64,000 nt of DNA from Sabethes cyaneus (GCF_943734655.1 NC_071354.1:55903544-55967543); one strand, 5' to 3'. Numbered from the stretch's first letter, positions 1-11,286 are shown. Notes: generated from the letters alone by a model not told the origin. A program made the numbers and translations.

Positions 1-1086
1 GCGACGTATGCTTCCTGATCGTAGCGTTTTACGAAGGGACAAGTAGGCCCGCTTGGATGCGCCGCTGGATCTCCATACTAGTGTTGTTCTCCGCAGTCAC
101 CAGCGATCCCAAATACACGAACTCCTCTACCACTTCAAGTTCGTCGCCGTTAATGGTTACCGTCCGTGCAAAGCGCGCATTTGTTTCCTTTGACCTCTTC
201 CTTTCATGTATTTGGTCTTCGACGCATTTATTTTTAGCCCAATTCTCCTAGACTCCGCTTTCAGTCTGGCGTAGATTGCCTCCGCCTCCGCTGCTTTGAA
301 ATCAATAAAGATGTGATGCGTGGGCACGTTGTACTCCCGACATTTCTGCAAAATCTGTCGGATAGTAAAAATTTGGTCTGTAGTTGCGCGAGCCCTCATG
401 AAACCCGCCTGATAATTCCCCACGAAACCTTGTGCTATCGGTGACAGCCGGCGTAACAGGATCTGGGAGAGTCCCTTGTAGGCGGCGTATACCAGCGTAA
501 TACCACGATAGTAGCAGCAGTCTAGCCGATCACCCTTTTTGTAGATGGGACAAACCACTCCTTCCATCCATTCCTCCGGTAGCTTTTCCTCCTCCTAAAT
601 CCTCGAAATAACCCAGTGTAGAGCCTTTGCTAGCGTTTCTCCGCCATGCTTATAAAGCTCTGCCGGTAGGCGGTCCTTCCCAGCGGCTTTATTGGTCTTC
701 AGCAGCCTGATTTCTCGTTTGACTTCTTGGAGATCAGGTGCTAGGACATCATTATCTTCCATGGGCGCTCCTAGGTTAATTTCCGTTCCGCCTACTTCTG
801 CGAATTCGCCATTGAGGTGTTCATCGAAGAACTGCTTCCACCTGTCGACCACTTCGCGCTCGTTTGTAATTAGATTCCCTCCCTCGTCCCTACACATGTC
901 AGGTTTCGGTGTGTAGCCCTTCTGAGTTTGGTTCACTTTCTCATAAAACTTGCGCGTGTCATTAGCTCGGAATAGTTGCTCTAATTCTTCACGATCTCTG
1001 TCCTCCTTTTGGCGCTTTTTTCTCCTCAGGATCGTGGTCAACTGGTTCCTAGCTCGTCGGTATTTGCCCAGGCTCTCTAGTGGCAA
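1..1086 (-). pseudogene. RTE reverse transcriptase with core deleted
   Basis: The linker (KYRRARNQL, then RKFYEKVNQ and GNLITNER) leads into RT motifs: AAGKDRLPAELYKHGG, then VCPIYKKGDRLDCC, YRGITLV, then NYQAGF, ATTDQIF and IFIDFKAA. A nonsense codon (probably Trp to stop) lies at about 592-597, with the same frame open on both sides. Directly after FKAA the frame jumps to EAIYARLKAESRRIGL. About 140 residues, including the Tyr/Phe-Ala-Asp-Asp catalytic loop, are therefore missing at about position 293. A further frameshift near 157-180 moves the remaining C-terminal domain (EEFVYLGSLVT) into another frame. The protein could not act as a polymerase. Confidence 0.85.
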
Positions 1087-1089
1087 TAC

Positions 1090-1743
1090 TTAGATAATTT
1101 TTCCAAGCATTTTTTTCTCCTCCACCGCTTTTAGGCATTCCCCATCAAACCAATCATTTTGTGTACTCCGAGGCTCAATACCTAGTGCCTCTCCGATGGC
1201 CGAGCGTATTCTGCCCCAACCGTCTTCGAGGTTTGAAGCACCTAACTCCTCGGAAGAAGGCAGTGCCTCATTCAGTACTCGTGCGTAGTTCTCGGCAGCT
1301 TGTGGGTTGTCTAGCTGCCTGATGTTCAGCCGAGGAGGGCGGCTTTGACGTGTCCGGTATACGGTGGACAGCTTTGAGCGCACATGTACTGCTACTAGGT
1401 AATGGTCAGAATCAATATCCGCACCCCGATGGGAGCGTACGTTCGTGATGTTAGAGAAAAACCGGCCCTCTATGAGAACGTGGTCAATTTGGTCCATTGA
1501 ACGTTGGTCAGGTGATCTCCAGGTGGCTTTGTGGATATTCTTGCGCGGGAAAAAGGTGCTTCGGATCACCAGGCCTCGGGAAGCTGCGAAGTTTATACAT
1601 CGTTGGCCGTTATCGTTTGTGTCGATGTGCAGGCTATGGGGTCCTACCACCGGTCTATACATTTCTTCCCTACCGACCTGGGCGTTCATATCCCCGATGA
1701 CGATCTTGATGTCCCGTGACGATCCAACCCAATCCAATTGCAT
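1090..1743 (-). pseudogene. RTE endonuclease domain, C-terminal two thirds
   Basis: This 217-residue open stretch carries endonuclease landmarks: GDMNAQVG near the start, a QIDHVLI motif in the middle, and DSDHYLV, which holds the conserved Asp-His pair of APE-like endonucleases. In intact elements this domain nicks the target DNA so that reverse transcription can start. After DSDHYLV the sequence passes into the linker containing NDWFDGECL. The frame then runs into a short A-run at about 1107-1113, where a one-base slip shifts it; the matching linker continues in another frame upstream of 1086. The first Met is not a true start, because the N-terminal catalytic part lies beyond the truncation point. 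Confidence 0.85.
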
Positions 1744-1747
1744 GTTG

Positions 1748-2590
1748 TTGATATTTTTATATTTGGTTCAATATCTATTTGTATTATTGTTAAAGTTTTA
1801 GTGGAATGGTGCTGCATATTCATTTTATTTACTCATTTTTCAATTCCTTTACTAATGTATTTATTTAAAATATTGCTTTAATGTTATACATCCTTCGTAG
1901 TGTTTTATTTCAGCTGAATCTGCCACCAATTTTACGTAATTTCAATCAGAGTTCACTCACAAACTATAGTTTGCGTATAGTTTGTGGTGCTACTGAACTG
2001 TAAACCATACTACATTTTCAAAGGTTTTGGTATCGTGGCTAGCCACGACGGGTCAACCTAGCTTATAAATAATATCTGTCATCTAATAAAAAATAGTTCG
2101 GGACCTGATGAAAACATCAAAAGTTATTAGTTCACAACAGTGTCATCAAATATTCAGATCATTTAGACAATACTGAGCCAATTAAAAGAATGAATTTGAA
2201 TGATGACTCACACCGAGGACACGGAATCAAATTCCAACCTACGTTGTAACTATAATCAAAATAAAAAAATTAATAAAAAGAAAATTCAACCAATTTGAAC
2301 ATCATTAAAAAACACTGAAACAGGGTTATCTGACGTCAGTTTCGAGAGCTGTTTGAAATTATCGAGGTAATACGTTGTAGTGATGAAAAAGAGCTTGAAA
2401 TTATTTGATAATCACTCCATTTGTATTGTACCTAATTTCACAACATCGATGAACTTCGTCGTTGGAGTTGTCAGTACAGTACATTAGCAGTTTTCTGACA
2501 AATCACAATTTACAGCTTTATGTCTCGTTTTCTTTTATGATAGAAGCAAACTTCATTTGCTAGTTATTGCTTAGTATATGCTCATTTAAC
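1748..2590. other. AT-rich stretch, no gene seen
   Basis: No frame of useful length and no recognised transposon protein. The sequence is AT-rich with short direct repeats and looks like ordinary mosquito intergenic or intronic DNA. Confidence 0.5.
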
Positions 2591-2591
2591 T

Positions 2592-3083
2592 GCAGCGTCT
2601 CAGAGAAACAGAATTCGAAAAAGTGGTGTACTGTATAGGGCAATTGTAGAGTTAATTATTATCTACAATATTGTTGAAGAAAGTATAGTTTTATCTTTTG
2701 TATTTATGGCGCTATAGACCTGTACACTCTTAAACGATTCGGTAAAATTTACCGAAATCTAAACAGCTGAACGTTCGGTAAAATTTTTTATTGCACCAAA
2801 CATTACTAATGATCTGTAAACGTCGTTTGGCACCATCGAAATTTTTACCGAACGTTCCGCTGTTTAGATTTCGGTAAAATTTTACCGAATTCGGTGCTTT
2901 TTGTTAAGTGTGTAATATCGAAGTGCGCTCTTTTTGCTGCCAACGACATTGCAGTTCTATAGCGCCATAAATACAAAAGATAAAACTATGTTTTCTTCAA
3001 CAATATTGTAGATTAATAATAATCAACGCTACAATTGCTCTATGCACCATTTTTTAGAATTCTGATTCGCGGGAGCGCTGTGC
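2592..3083. repeat. Long imperfect palindrome (foldback element), host of an inner MITE
   Basis: The arm at about 2592-2720 is matched in inverted orientation by 2953-3083. Shared landmarks are AGAATTC, CAATTGTAG, CTACAATATTGTTGAAGAA, TTTTATCTTTTGTATTTAT and GGCGCTATAG. The arms are about 130 bp with a few small differences, which suits an old non-autonomous DNA element or foldback. The centre is occupied by a second, separate palindrome at 2723-2914. Confidence 0.8.
2723..2914. mobile_element. Hairpin MITE with TA ends
   Basis: A 192-bp near-complete palindrome. The left end begins TACACTCTTAAA and the right end finishes TTAAGTGTGTA. Both arms contain CGGTAAAATTT, ACCGAAATCTAAACAGC and GAACGTTCGGTAAA in mirror order. 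TA at both ends suggests a Tc1/mariner-type MITE (inference). It sits in the loop of the larger palindrome and must be the younger insertion. Confidence 0.8.
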
Positions 3084-3359
3084 TAAGAAAGTAGAAAATC
3101 GTTACCATAGACTCCATCTCTATTCTTCCATTCCTCGGCCGTCGCTAACTATGTCGGTTAAACTTATGTTAAATTTTTTTCAACGGGCCTTATGAAAAAC
3201 TTCTAGTATTTACCACTACATTCATATACATAGTAATAGTTGCTTAACTAATTAAACTACCTATACGAGCGACTTTAACGACCTCTCCTTATCACTCCTT
3301 ATCCGCCTTAGAGATCTGCCACAGCACCAGCCTGTAGCCAAGTTGAGTTACGGATTACT

Positions 3360-3480
3360 GATATATTTTTTGTTAAATTATAGTCACTTTAACAGCTTGG
3401 GTCATTCGTGACTTCTGCGGGGTTGGGATTTGAACCCTGGTCCTCGGTGTGAGTGGCGTGAATGCACCGGGATGGCCAAA
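3360..3480 (-). mobile_element. tRNA-derived SINE-like sequence
   Basis: On the minus strand the sequence contains GGGTTCAAATCCC at about 3427-3439, a near-perfect pol III B box. A plausible A-box region (TTGGCCATCCCGG) lies some 40 bases upstream. A body follows downstream of the B box. There is no cloverleaf good enough for a functional tRNA, so a SINE head is the simplest reading. Confidence 0.5.
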
Positions 3481-4763
3481 CTTAGATTTTAAATGTGTGT
3501 TGCTCAGTATGATATTGAATGAAAAGAATCCCTCAGTTCTAGAACAATTTTTACTCACCACTTCTAAAAATGTACACACGAGATGAACCAGCCCACGGCT
3601 GAAAATCTCGAAAATAAAGAGAGAAAAATACAAATGTACGTATACTTACTACCTTGTTTAAATTGTACCAATTAATTGACTCTAGGTATTCGAATATGTA
3701 ATTTAATAATTTCGAAGATAAAGAGAGATTCTACGAAAACGAAAATTTCAACAGATATTGAGGAACCTCCAAAAAACGAACTTCATAACTTCGTGTTTTT
3801 CAAGTAGCACCCAGGTGATGCATTATTTTTTGCGTGGCGTATTAGCGGTGCCCAACACTGGCTACCTGTATTTCTTATACCAGCAAAAACCTATTATATA
3901 AATCTTGTGGTTCACGTCCTACACAAATCCAACGTCTCTTAATCCACGTTGTACGAAACTCTCCTAAATCGATAGAATTTTAATGTACTAAATCGGGGAG
4001 GAAAATCATTATCAAAAAAGTGTTTATGTGAGTTGCTCATGAAGCAAATCAAATAGGAGAACAATATTGGTTTACGAAACATCGAAATTTATTGAATTTG
4101 TAGGCTGAGAGCTGAAAGCTTAGTGCAAAAACTTGCGAATTCTTACGCGATAGGAAAGTATCACCCAGCATTTACTTTTTTATTGTCCGATGATTCCACC
4201 GGAAAGTGTTTTTCACCATATTAGGCCTCTTTCTTGACTTGTAATAGAATCTCGAAAACCTCGAATAGGTTAGACATTACCGTCGGAGTCTGTGATTGTG
4301 AATTATGTAAGGATTACAATTGCTTCGCTGGCTTGAAGTAGGACTTTGAATGCAGAGCAATTCGAAAAACAGAGATCTTTGAGTGAGTTACGATATAACT
4401 TTTCAATGACAAATTGTAGTGCCTCCGATAAAGGCTGATTGACTTTAAAATACTTAGTAATGACAGCGTCCAAACATAATATGTTTTCTTTAGTTGACGG
4501 ACAGTGTTATCTATGGTCCAGTAAAACGAAACATTTCTGAAGTGCTTTTAAATTTAGCCATTTTTTGGCCAAGTTTTCAAAAATATATTCTGCGTTCGGG
4601 TACTTTTACCTGACATAAAAATGCAAAGTTTTCGTAGAATACGTACGACATAGATGCTATATGTTTTAGGATACGTACAACAAATATTACATGATATTTT
4701 CGGTGCATTCAAAGAACGAAATCACTGAAAACGATCAAAAATAAACAAAAGGTAATTGTACAT

Positions 4764-4841
4764 GCAGGCTTTATCAGATCGTTCATCGGTGTCTGACGTG
4801 AACCGATCGTGAAGGTCGAAATAAATACTGATAAAGCCTGT
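4764..4841. repeat. Short inverted repeat
   Basis: CAGGCTTTATCAG is matched by CTGATAAAGCCTG about 50 bases away, with weaker inner pairing (TTCATCGGT against ACCGATCGTGAA). The result is a hairpin of about 78 bp, possibly a small MITE remnant. Confidence 0.5.
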
Positions 4842-4930
4842 AAGTCTTCGATGAAACGCGTAAAACAACAATTTAATTTTAATATATACATTGCTTGCTT
4901 ATGCTTAACGTAAGAACGCTAAACATCGCC

Positions 4931-5000
4931 AAAACAAGACACATCACTTATAGTTCTTACAAGAAAGAACTATAGGGTCTGTGTGTTGTGTCTTGTTTTT
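4931..5000. repeat. 70-bp hairpin, pre-miRNA-like in size
   Basis: AAAACAAGACACA with TATAGTTCTT on the left arm pairs with AAGAACTATA and TGTGTCTTGTTTT on the right. The loop is only a few bases long and there is an internal bulge. It could be a MITE relic or a small-RNA hairpin; the sequence alone does not decide. Confidence 0.45.
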
Positions 5001-7249
5001 CCGATGAACAGTATTATCTTTCACATCAGCAGATTCCAACAAGATTCAATGTAGAAACATTAGCTAATACATACCACATACATCTCTGATTATTAGCAAA
5101 ATGTCAGAATACTTCAGAGTAAGAAATGTATGACCAAAGATAAACGATTCTTCTTAGATGATATAAAATAATCAAAAATACATCGAAATGATTTTATGAC
5201 GTGTTTAAGAATATCATTTTTAACAAATTAACGAATTAGTGTGTAATATTTGTTAGAAACACCAACAAATCTGCCAGGGAACTTGTTTTTCCAATCCAAC
5301 CGATCCAATCTGATCAAGATTTGACATTAAACTTCTCATTATCTCTTTGTTAACTGATCTGATTGTTAACAGGCGTCGTATTAACTTTTTTGAATTTATA
5401 TTTAGTGCTTGTATAATGGACCAGGACGAAACATATCTGATTTGCACATTTCTTATAATTATTGTCAGAATAGAAGATAACCTAATGAAAGTATTATGTT
5501 TTATTGAGATAGAAATATGTCTATCACATATGGATTAAAGCAAAACTTACGATCTGAGCCTCTGGCGAACTTTTACGAATAAACATGCAGCTTGAAGTTG
5601 ATACGCGAATTCCACGTAAAGCACAATATTACAATGTTTAACTAATAACTTCTCACACTATTACCATTCATCGCGAGCAAAGCAGCAATCAGTATGATCT
5701 TTTTTCATCAATTTGCGATTTGCTTCTTCTCACTCAATTGATCCCGATTTCCATCGAACGTCTGCGAAATCTTCAATTTCATGCCAATTTTCCACTCTTC
5801 CACTTAATACCAATCAAGCGGTTCAATCCACCAAAAGCGACCATCTATCACACCGCACTAATATCACTTAGTTTATTATGCTCTCCCGCTTTCTGTGTCT
5901 GACACCGACTACCGTTCCTTTTACAACATGAAGCAAGGCTGCCCGTGCTCGGAGTACGTTCGAACAGCTCAGGCGGCAAAAACTGAGTTCAAACCGCCTC
6001 AAACACTGCAGCACTAGTCACTGATGGCCAAACGTCGCGAAACTTCAGCAGCGAAATGCAAACACATCCTCTTAATTCAAAATCCACACTTGAAGTGATG
6101 CGACGAACTCCGGTCTGCAAGCATCAGGCACCAATTTATCGTCGGGTCGAATTCCGAGAAACCGAGATGAGGCGGACATTCCTCAGCTGCGCAGAAGGGC
6201 CATTCTCTGGAAATCGTTCTCAGCGACGGACGAAAAAATCAAAACAGAGAGCGAAAGCCCAAACTCTACTCTCTCTGTCGTGCGGGAATCCTGCCTCAAT
6301 AGCCGTCATTCGCAATCCTGCCACCCCCTTTAGACCATAACCATCGACATAATTGTAATTGGATGAATATTGCCGTGTTTATGCTGTCTGTCCGCCAAAT
6401 CCCTCGCCCACCCTGCGAGCGTCGCACCGCACGCTTTGGTGGGTGGAAAACGAACGCTCACGTGCTGCTCTCCCAAGGGGTGGCTAAGAGTTTCCGCTGG
6501 TACTCCCTAGCGGTTGGGTGGGGTTGACGTATATATACATAGGTATGTAACCGAAGAATGCGAAGAACAGGGATCAAAACAAAAATGCATACGATGCAAA
6601 CACACTCTTACTCTAGCGCGCACGCACACCCTTATACGGGAAATTGTCTACTTGTACTGGTTTGCTAACTGGTGATCCAATATAGGTGGAACGCGACCAG
6701 TTGAATAGCCCACTGGAATCAGAGGCATGGTGTGCAGAATAATTTATTTGCTTGGATTTGTTCAATTAAATGGCATTCAATTCTATTTGATATTTTGATG
6801 TTCATTGACCATTCATTATTTTATCGTTTCATATCTTTGCAATGAATTATTATAGTAAATAATGCAATCCCTCTAGCAAAATTCCTAGCTTTTACTGACA
6901 TGACGAATTTAAAACAGGCTTTCCAAAAATTCAGAACTGGCATCACTGCTGTTCCCAGACGATCTGCTCTCATTTCCTGTCGGCATTCCACATACACAAA
7001 TGCCACCGAGTAGCATCAATTTTCCGCCATTCAACAATTGCTTCAGTACACCACCGTCTAGTGACACCTATCCCGAAACGACAAGCACCGAAAAGTCCAT
7101 AAAGATAGAACGAATTGGAGGAAAAAAGTAGATAATAATTGCGCACTTTATTTACTCTTTGCCCACCCGCTCTGTGCGCGCCTTTGTCATCCCGTTCCCA
7201 TTCACCACCCAACTATTCTGCATTCGGGAAGGATACACTGAGAAAAGGG

Positions 7250-7600
7250 ACTTTAGTGTAGCATCGTACGCTCAGAGAAACGACCTCGTACACTGAGAGT
7301 TTCCATAAACCGATTGTGTGTCGAGTGCCACCCGATCCGAGTGAGCAGCCAGTCGAGCACCCGATCAAACCGACCGCATTTGATGCTGCGTATCATTGTT
7401 ACTGTTATTATTATTTTATTTCATCATTTACCGGCAATGGAGAATGATGCTTATTTAATATCAATTTGATACAAGAAGGAAATGTTTCCTCCGTCGGTCG
7501 TACCGCTTGGTTCGTTCGTTGTAACCAAACCAGAGCAACTCAGTAGCGGCGGCGTTCGTTTTGCATGTTTCGACTCGACTAGCTGGCATTTTCCTGTGGG
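7250..7600 (+). promoter_or_regulatory. Candidate core promoter and 5' non-coding exon ending in a splice donor
   Basis: The stretch is richer in CpG than its neighbours. It contains initiator-like TCAGT words (for example at about 7539-7543) and ends in CTGTGG followed by GTAAGAATC at 7600, a good consensus splice donor. No ATG-led frame continues through it, so if real it would be an untranslated first exon. Known: arthropod initiators often read TCAGT. Inference: a transcription start for a gene whose coding exons lie outside the window. Evidence is weak. Confidence 0.22.
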
Positions 7601-8119
7601 TAAGAATCAACCTCGCGCGTCATGATTTCTGGCTCTGCTCTGCTCTGTGCTCTGCTCCACTTCTATTCATGGTTTGTTCTTTATTTTATTATTGAAATTA
7701 TGTGATCTTATCAAGCGCGTATGCTGCCGTCTTTATTCGCTGTTCCTCATCTGGAAATCTCTTTTTTTTCTTGTTGTGAACGTCTGTTTTTGCCACAGAT
7801 ATTTCTCTGGCAAGCTCATCCTGCGGATTTTCATTGTTAATGATCTGAACGCAAAATTATTATGATTATTTCAATTCAATTTGCAACTTGGTGAGAGGAA
7901 AATTAAATTACACGTTGCGCAACAATGTGCAGGCGGGGTAAAATTTCACTCCATCATATGACATTACTTACGGTTACAATTGATTTCTGTAGTGCTAAAT
8001 CCAGTCGTAACAATTGACCATTAAAACGTATTCACCTCCAACAGAACAGTTTGTATGTATTTCACGCTTCTAATTTGACAGTCCGTTACCTTGCCACCAT
8101 GTCATTTAACGTTACACAC

Positions 8120-8290
8120 GAGTATGATGTCTCAAACGCTATCAAGTATGGCACGTATCAGCCTAATCGTGTTCATTGGTGAACCACGTTCAATCATAAC
8201 CCGCCGTGAATCATTTCACTTTACTGAATCATACGCTGCCTTGAAGCTGATAAACAGATTATGCAAATGCGAAGTGGATGGCCCTTCTAG
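8120..8290 (-). pseudogene. RTE reverse transcriptase scrap
   Basis: The minus-strand translation reads NLFISFKAAYDSVK, stop, then RRVMIERGSP and IRLIRAILDSV. This aligns by eye with the RT block FVDFKVVYDSV ... LIRATLDGSK seen in the element at 62.6-64 kb. Two in-frame stops and loss of both flanks mark it as a degraded fragment. It lies head-to-head with the plus-strand RTE that starts just downstream. Confidence 0.75.
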
Positions 8291-8884
8291 TTGATCAGGC
8301 GTATGATTTCTTCAGGTCTCTCGCTTTTTTTATCACCTCTTCCAAAGATTATAGACCTAAAGCTTGTCCATCATCCTCAATATCTATCCTGTTCCCCTTG
8401 ATTTCTTGGTAATCAGCTTTCCATATCGTGCTTAATGAAGTAACACAAGAACATGGTTCCAGTGCTAAAGTTTCTTATGTCGCGACGGTAACTTCTCCTT
8501 TCGGCTGCTCTAGCTTTCGATATCGCTTACTGGAAAGGAGGCGCTCATGGTTCCGCTGAGTGTTGGCAAAAGAAATAGCCTTGCCAACCACAGGTTAAGG
8601 GCGGCTCATGACGGTGATCCCACTGCACGGTGGATCATCGTTTCTTTACCTGATATGCAGCTGTATCCCCAATTAGAGGCGGTATACAACAGCGACTGAT
8701 CCGGAGCAGGCGGCTGACTTATGAAACGCTGTGTCTCGGCAGCGTCTCTGTAGGCCTCGCAGGTCGTAGCCCTAGTAAGGCAGCATACTTAAAAAACTCA
8801 TACTATGAACAATTTGGGAAATGAACCACACCGGAATAGTCGTTATGGACCCAGGCTGACGGTTACTTGAAATCTTGGAACTCT

Positions 8885-9026
8885 ACTTGAATCAACACAC
8901 ACGGGCAGAGAGCTGCAGAAGATGAAGGTCGAGATTGCAGCCATTCAGGAAGTGCGATGGCCGAAGACGGGAGAATGAGAATTTCGCACAGTAGATCCCA
9001 GTTCGGGTACAACATTCAAGTATTAC
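8885..9026 (+). pseudogene. RTE endonuclease N-terminal piece
   Basis: KVEIAAIQEVRW matches the first strand of APE-like endonucleases, where the QE glutamate binds the metal. A stop follows shortly after KTGE, so the frame is broken. The piece ends where jockey-type endonuclease sequence (VEHLWVAISTQSETVFIC) begins, at about 9027. Confidence 0.7.
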
Positions 9027-9059
9027 ATAACTACGGTCGAGCATCTGTGGGTAGCGATA

Positions 9060-9720
9060 TCAACTCAATCTGAAACGGTTTTTATCTGTGTCGTATATTT
9101 TCCTCCTGAACGCATCAATGAAAGTAGCGTAATCGACTAACATGCATTTTCCCTCGAATGGGTTGTCTCTCAAATGGAATCCTGAGATAGCATTATTATA
9201 GGCTATTTTAACCTCAGTACGGTTTCGTGGATCAGCGATACGAATAATTTCCGCTTTCCTGACTTTGCTCATTCCTCGTTCCGTCCAGCTTCACTGTCCT
9301 TGCTTGATTCATATTCAACAGCCAGACTAAGACAGCTGATTGGCATTTTGAATGCGTTGCGTTTGCGTTTGCTTGATCTGTGTTTCGTAAGCGAAGAATT
9401 AGGGCAAGCTTGTTCTATTTTCCAAGCCCCAACACCACTCGTCAAGCATTGCAGGCATCATCCACCTTCATTATTTACACTGGATTTGATACCCGAGTAT
9501 CGCTCCTTAGACCATGCAGAAACCGTCTATTACGACTACAGTCTATTACAGAGTAGACTTTGAAGCTATGAACAGTTTTTTGGTCTACTTGGACTGGAAT
9601 CTGTTACTCGATAGCCACGACGTTAACTTTGCCGCGTCGACCGTTTGTGGCATTATACTTTATGCGATCGATCGGTTTACACCCAAAAAATTCAAACGCA
9701 AACCTGCTAAACCCGCATAG
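9060..9720 (+). pseudogene. Jockey-type endonuclease, C-terminal half
   Basis: The frame-corrected translation shows VVYFPPERINE, an IIIGYFNLS motif (the IVGDFNLP block of jockey endonucleases, with the catalytic Asp replaced by Tyr), LDLCFV and KHCRHHPP, the His-rich end of the domain. The reading then passes into the linker AIDRFTPKKFKRKPAKP. Stops and frame changes interrupt it. The loss of the Asp suggests no nuclease activity even if it were expressed. Confidence 0.75.
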
Positions 9721-9804
9721 TCTAACTCGGAACTTAAACGTCTGAAATGACTGAAAAGAGCTGCTCTTAGGAAATACTGTAAATATCGCAGGGACTGTAA
9801 ATAA

Positions 9805-10780
9805 CAGTTTGTTTATTGCCCATAATTCGCATCTGCAGAGCTGTGTTAGAGCGAATTCCAAGAAGTTTTGGAACTTTGTAAACGAACAACGAAAAGAATC
9901 TGAACTACCTTCCAACACGACTGACGGCATTAAAGTAGCGGATTCAGTCGCAGCTATTGCCGACTTGTTTCACATGCAATTCAGTACAGTTTTCTCTGAT
10001 GAGATCGGCAATGCTCATGACGTTGTGGCTGCCACAAGTAACGTTACTCGCTTAACCTTTTCCAGTTTCTTGTTCAACGTAACTAGCGATGTGGTTGATC
10101 TCTGCTGGGAAACATTGAAAATGCTCAATTGGATGCGGACCAGATGGCATTCCATCCATAATCTTGAAACGCTGTCTAAATACTCTTGCATTACCCTTAG
10201 TTAAAGTTTTCGGTATAACGTTGACGACGAGAATTTTCCCCGAGTTCTGGAAGGATTCCTCTGCTTTCCCTGTGCACAAAAAGGGGTGCAAAAGAACCTT
10301 TTCTAATTACCGTAGTATTGCTTCCTTAAGTGCTGTCTCTAAACTATTTGAGCTAATCGTTTTGGAAAGTTAATCCAAGATTGCGTTCATTTGGGACCGT
10401 TTCTGTTTCTGCTGTACATGAATGACGTGAACATGATCCTCAATGCTCAAGATGTTTGAGATCCTCTTATGCTGACAATTTGAAAATGTACTCTACAGTA
10501 AAAAGCCCTAATGACGCCCATCTCTTGCAACAGGATCTGGAGACCTTTGATGAATGGTACCGAATTAACAAGATGTCACTAAAAGTGTCCAAGTGCTCGG
10601 TCATCTCCTTCGGTCGCAAACGTAACATATATCTGCACGATTAAGCCCTTCGTGAGATGCACCTAAAGCGCGAAGCCACTGTTAAAGACTTGCTTGACTC
10701 GAAACTAACGTTTTGCAGGGCTTCCTCGCAACTAGGATTTCTGTTCCGCTTTGCTAAAAGCTTTAGAGATGCTTATGTAA
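9805..10780 (+). pseudogene. Jockey-type reverse transcriptase with about 115 residues missing
   Basis: The RT N-terminal region (KSFWNFVNEQRKESE-like, then FPVHKKG, SNYRSIASLSAVSKLFELIVLES) is joined directly to HLGPFLFLLYMNDVN. Comparison with the related copies at 36.8 and 52.9 kb shows that the segment with HGFxPGRS and DLKAAFDR is absent. The catalytic loop is present as YADN, so the second Asp is replaced by Asn. The frame ends within the thumb region (FRDAY). Confidence 0.8.
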
Positions 10781-11286
10781 ATGTAAATCTACTACAAAGG
10801 TGGCAATAAAGCAGAGTATGAGGTCGGATTCGTACATGTGACACAAATGAAGCATGACGTTTGGTGGAGGCCCATTAATGACCTATGCATGCTGCTATGC
10901 GTGTTGAGGATTAAGAGCAAATTATTTTACTACAACCTGATAAATGGGTACGCACCGACGAACGACGAACCCTATGACGTGTAAGAGAAGTTCTATGATC
11001 TTCTCGAAAGGACATATGGAGATTGCCCAGGACATGACATAAAGATAGTCATCGAGGACACAAATGCACAGGTCGGATGCGAAGAGTTGTTTGTCCAACG
11101 TATTCAAATCGACACCAATAACCAATAAGGAAGATATGACTGAATATTCGGCGGTTATCTGTGGAAGGAGCTACTGCAGAGTGCTCTTGGAAAACTAATG
11201 ACCGGACGGGGTTATCCCCTCTCAAGTGATCATATCCGTTGAAATCGACCACCTCCGATTTCAACTAAATTTGGTATAATTGCTCT

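Larger units (their letters stand above)
1..1747 (-). mobile_element. RTE/BovB-like LINE fragment (RTE copy 1)
   Basis: Reading the minus strand from about 1747 down to the window edge gives an apurinic-type endonuclease followed by a connector and a reverse transcriptase, the usual single-ORF order of RTE-clade LINEs. The 5' part of the endonuclease is missing, so the copy is 5' truncated, as expected for target-primed reverse transcription. The 3' end lies outside the window. The reading frame is broken by frameshifts, a nonsense codon and an internal deletion, so this is a dead copy. Sister fragments of related families occur at 8.1, 8.6, 16, 47, 51 and 62.6 kb. Confidence 0.9.
3500..7200. 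other. Non-coding stretch with two small hairpins
   Basis: No convincing gene. Two inverted repeats are listed separately (4764-4841 and 4931-5000). From about 5900 the base composition becomes richer in G and C with CpG-containing words, unlike the AT-rich flanks; I cannot assign a function to that part. The short open frames here show no known domain. Confidence 0.4.
9027..10785 (+). mobile_element. Jockey-type LINE fragment, internally deleted and lacking both ends (jockey copy 1)
   Basis: The fragment carries the endonuclease C-terminal part, the linker and pieces of the RT. Motifs in order: VFICVVYFPPERINESS, LLDSYSTARLRQ, LDLCFVSEELG, APTPLVKHCRHHPP, FVNEQRKESELPS, FPEFWKDSSAFPVHKKG, SNYRSIASLSAVSKLFEL, then HLGPFLFLLYMNDVN, SYADNLKMYSTVKSP, VSKCSVISFGRK and SSQLGFLFRFAKSFRDAY. 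It has no 3' UTR or A-rich tail. A simple 5'-truncated insertion is therefore not the whole story; a later deletion removed the 3' end. Confidence 0.85.
8560..11265 (+). mobile_element. RTE-clade LINE 5' half, split by a jockey-type LINE (RTE copy 2)
   Basis: The part before the interruption (about 8885-9026) translates to GRELQKMKVEIAAIQEVRWPKTGE, the start of an RTE endonuclease; roughly 300 bases before it look like the element's 5' region. The part after it (about 10786-11265) resumes with YEVGFV, INGYAPTNDEPYDV and KIVIEDTNAQVG. The two parts belong to one endonuclease domain in the right order and orientation. The RT is absent: after about 11265 a MITE and unrelated DNA follow. Confidence 0.75.

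Noticed and set aside
3420..3445. Possible tRNA gene
   Set aside because: It has only a B box and a loose A box. The acceptor and anticodon stems do not pair, so a SINE head fits better.
9060..9272. 70-codon minus-strand frame
   Set aside because: It lies opposite the jockey endonuclease, which is clearly encoded on the plus strand.
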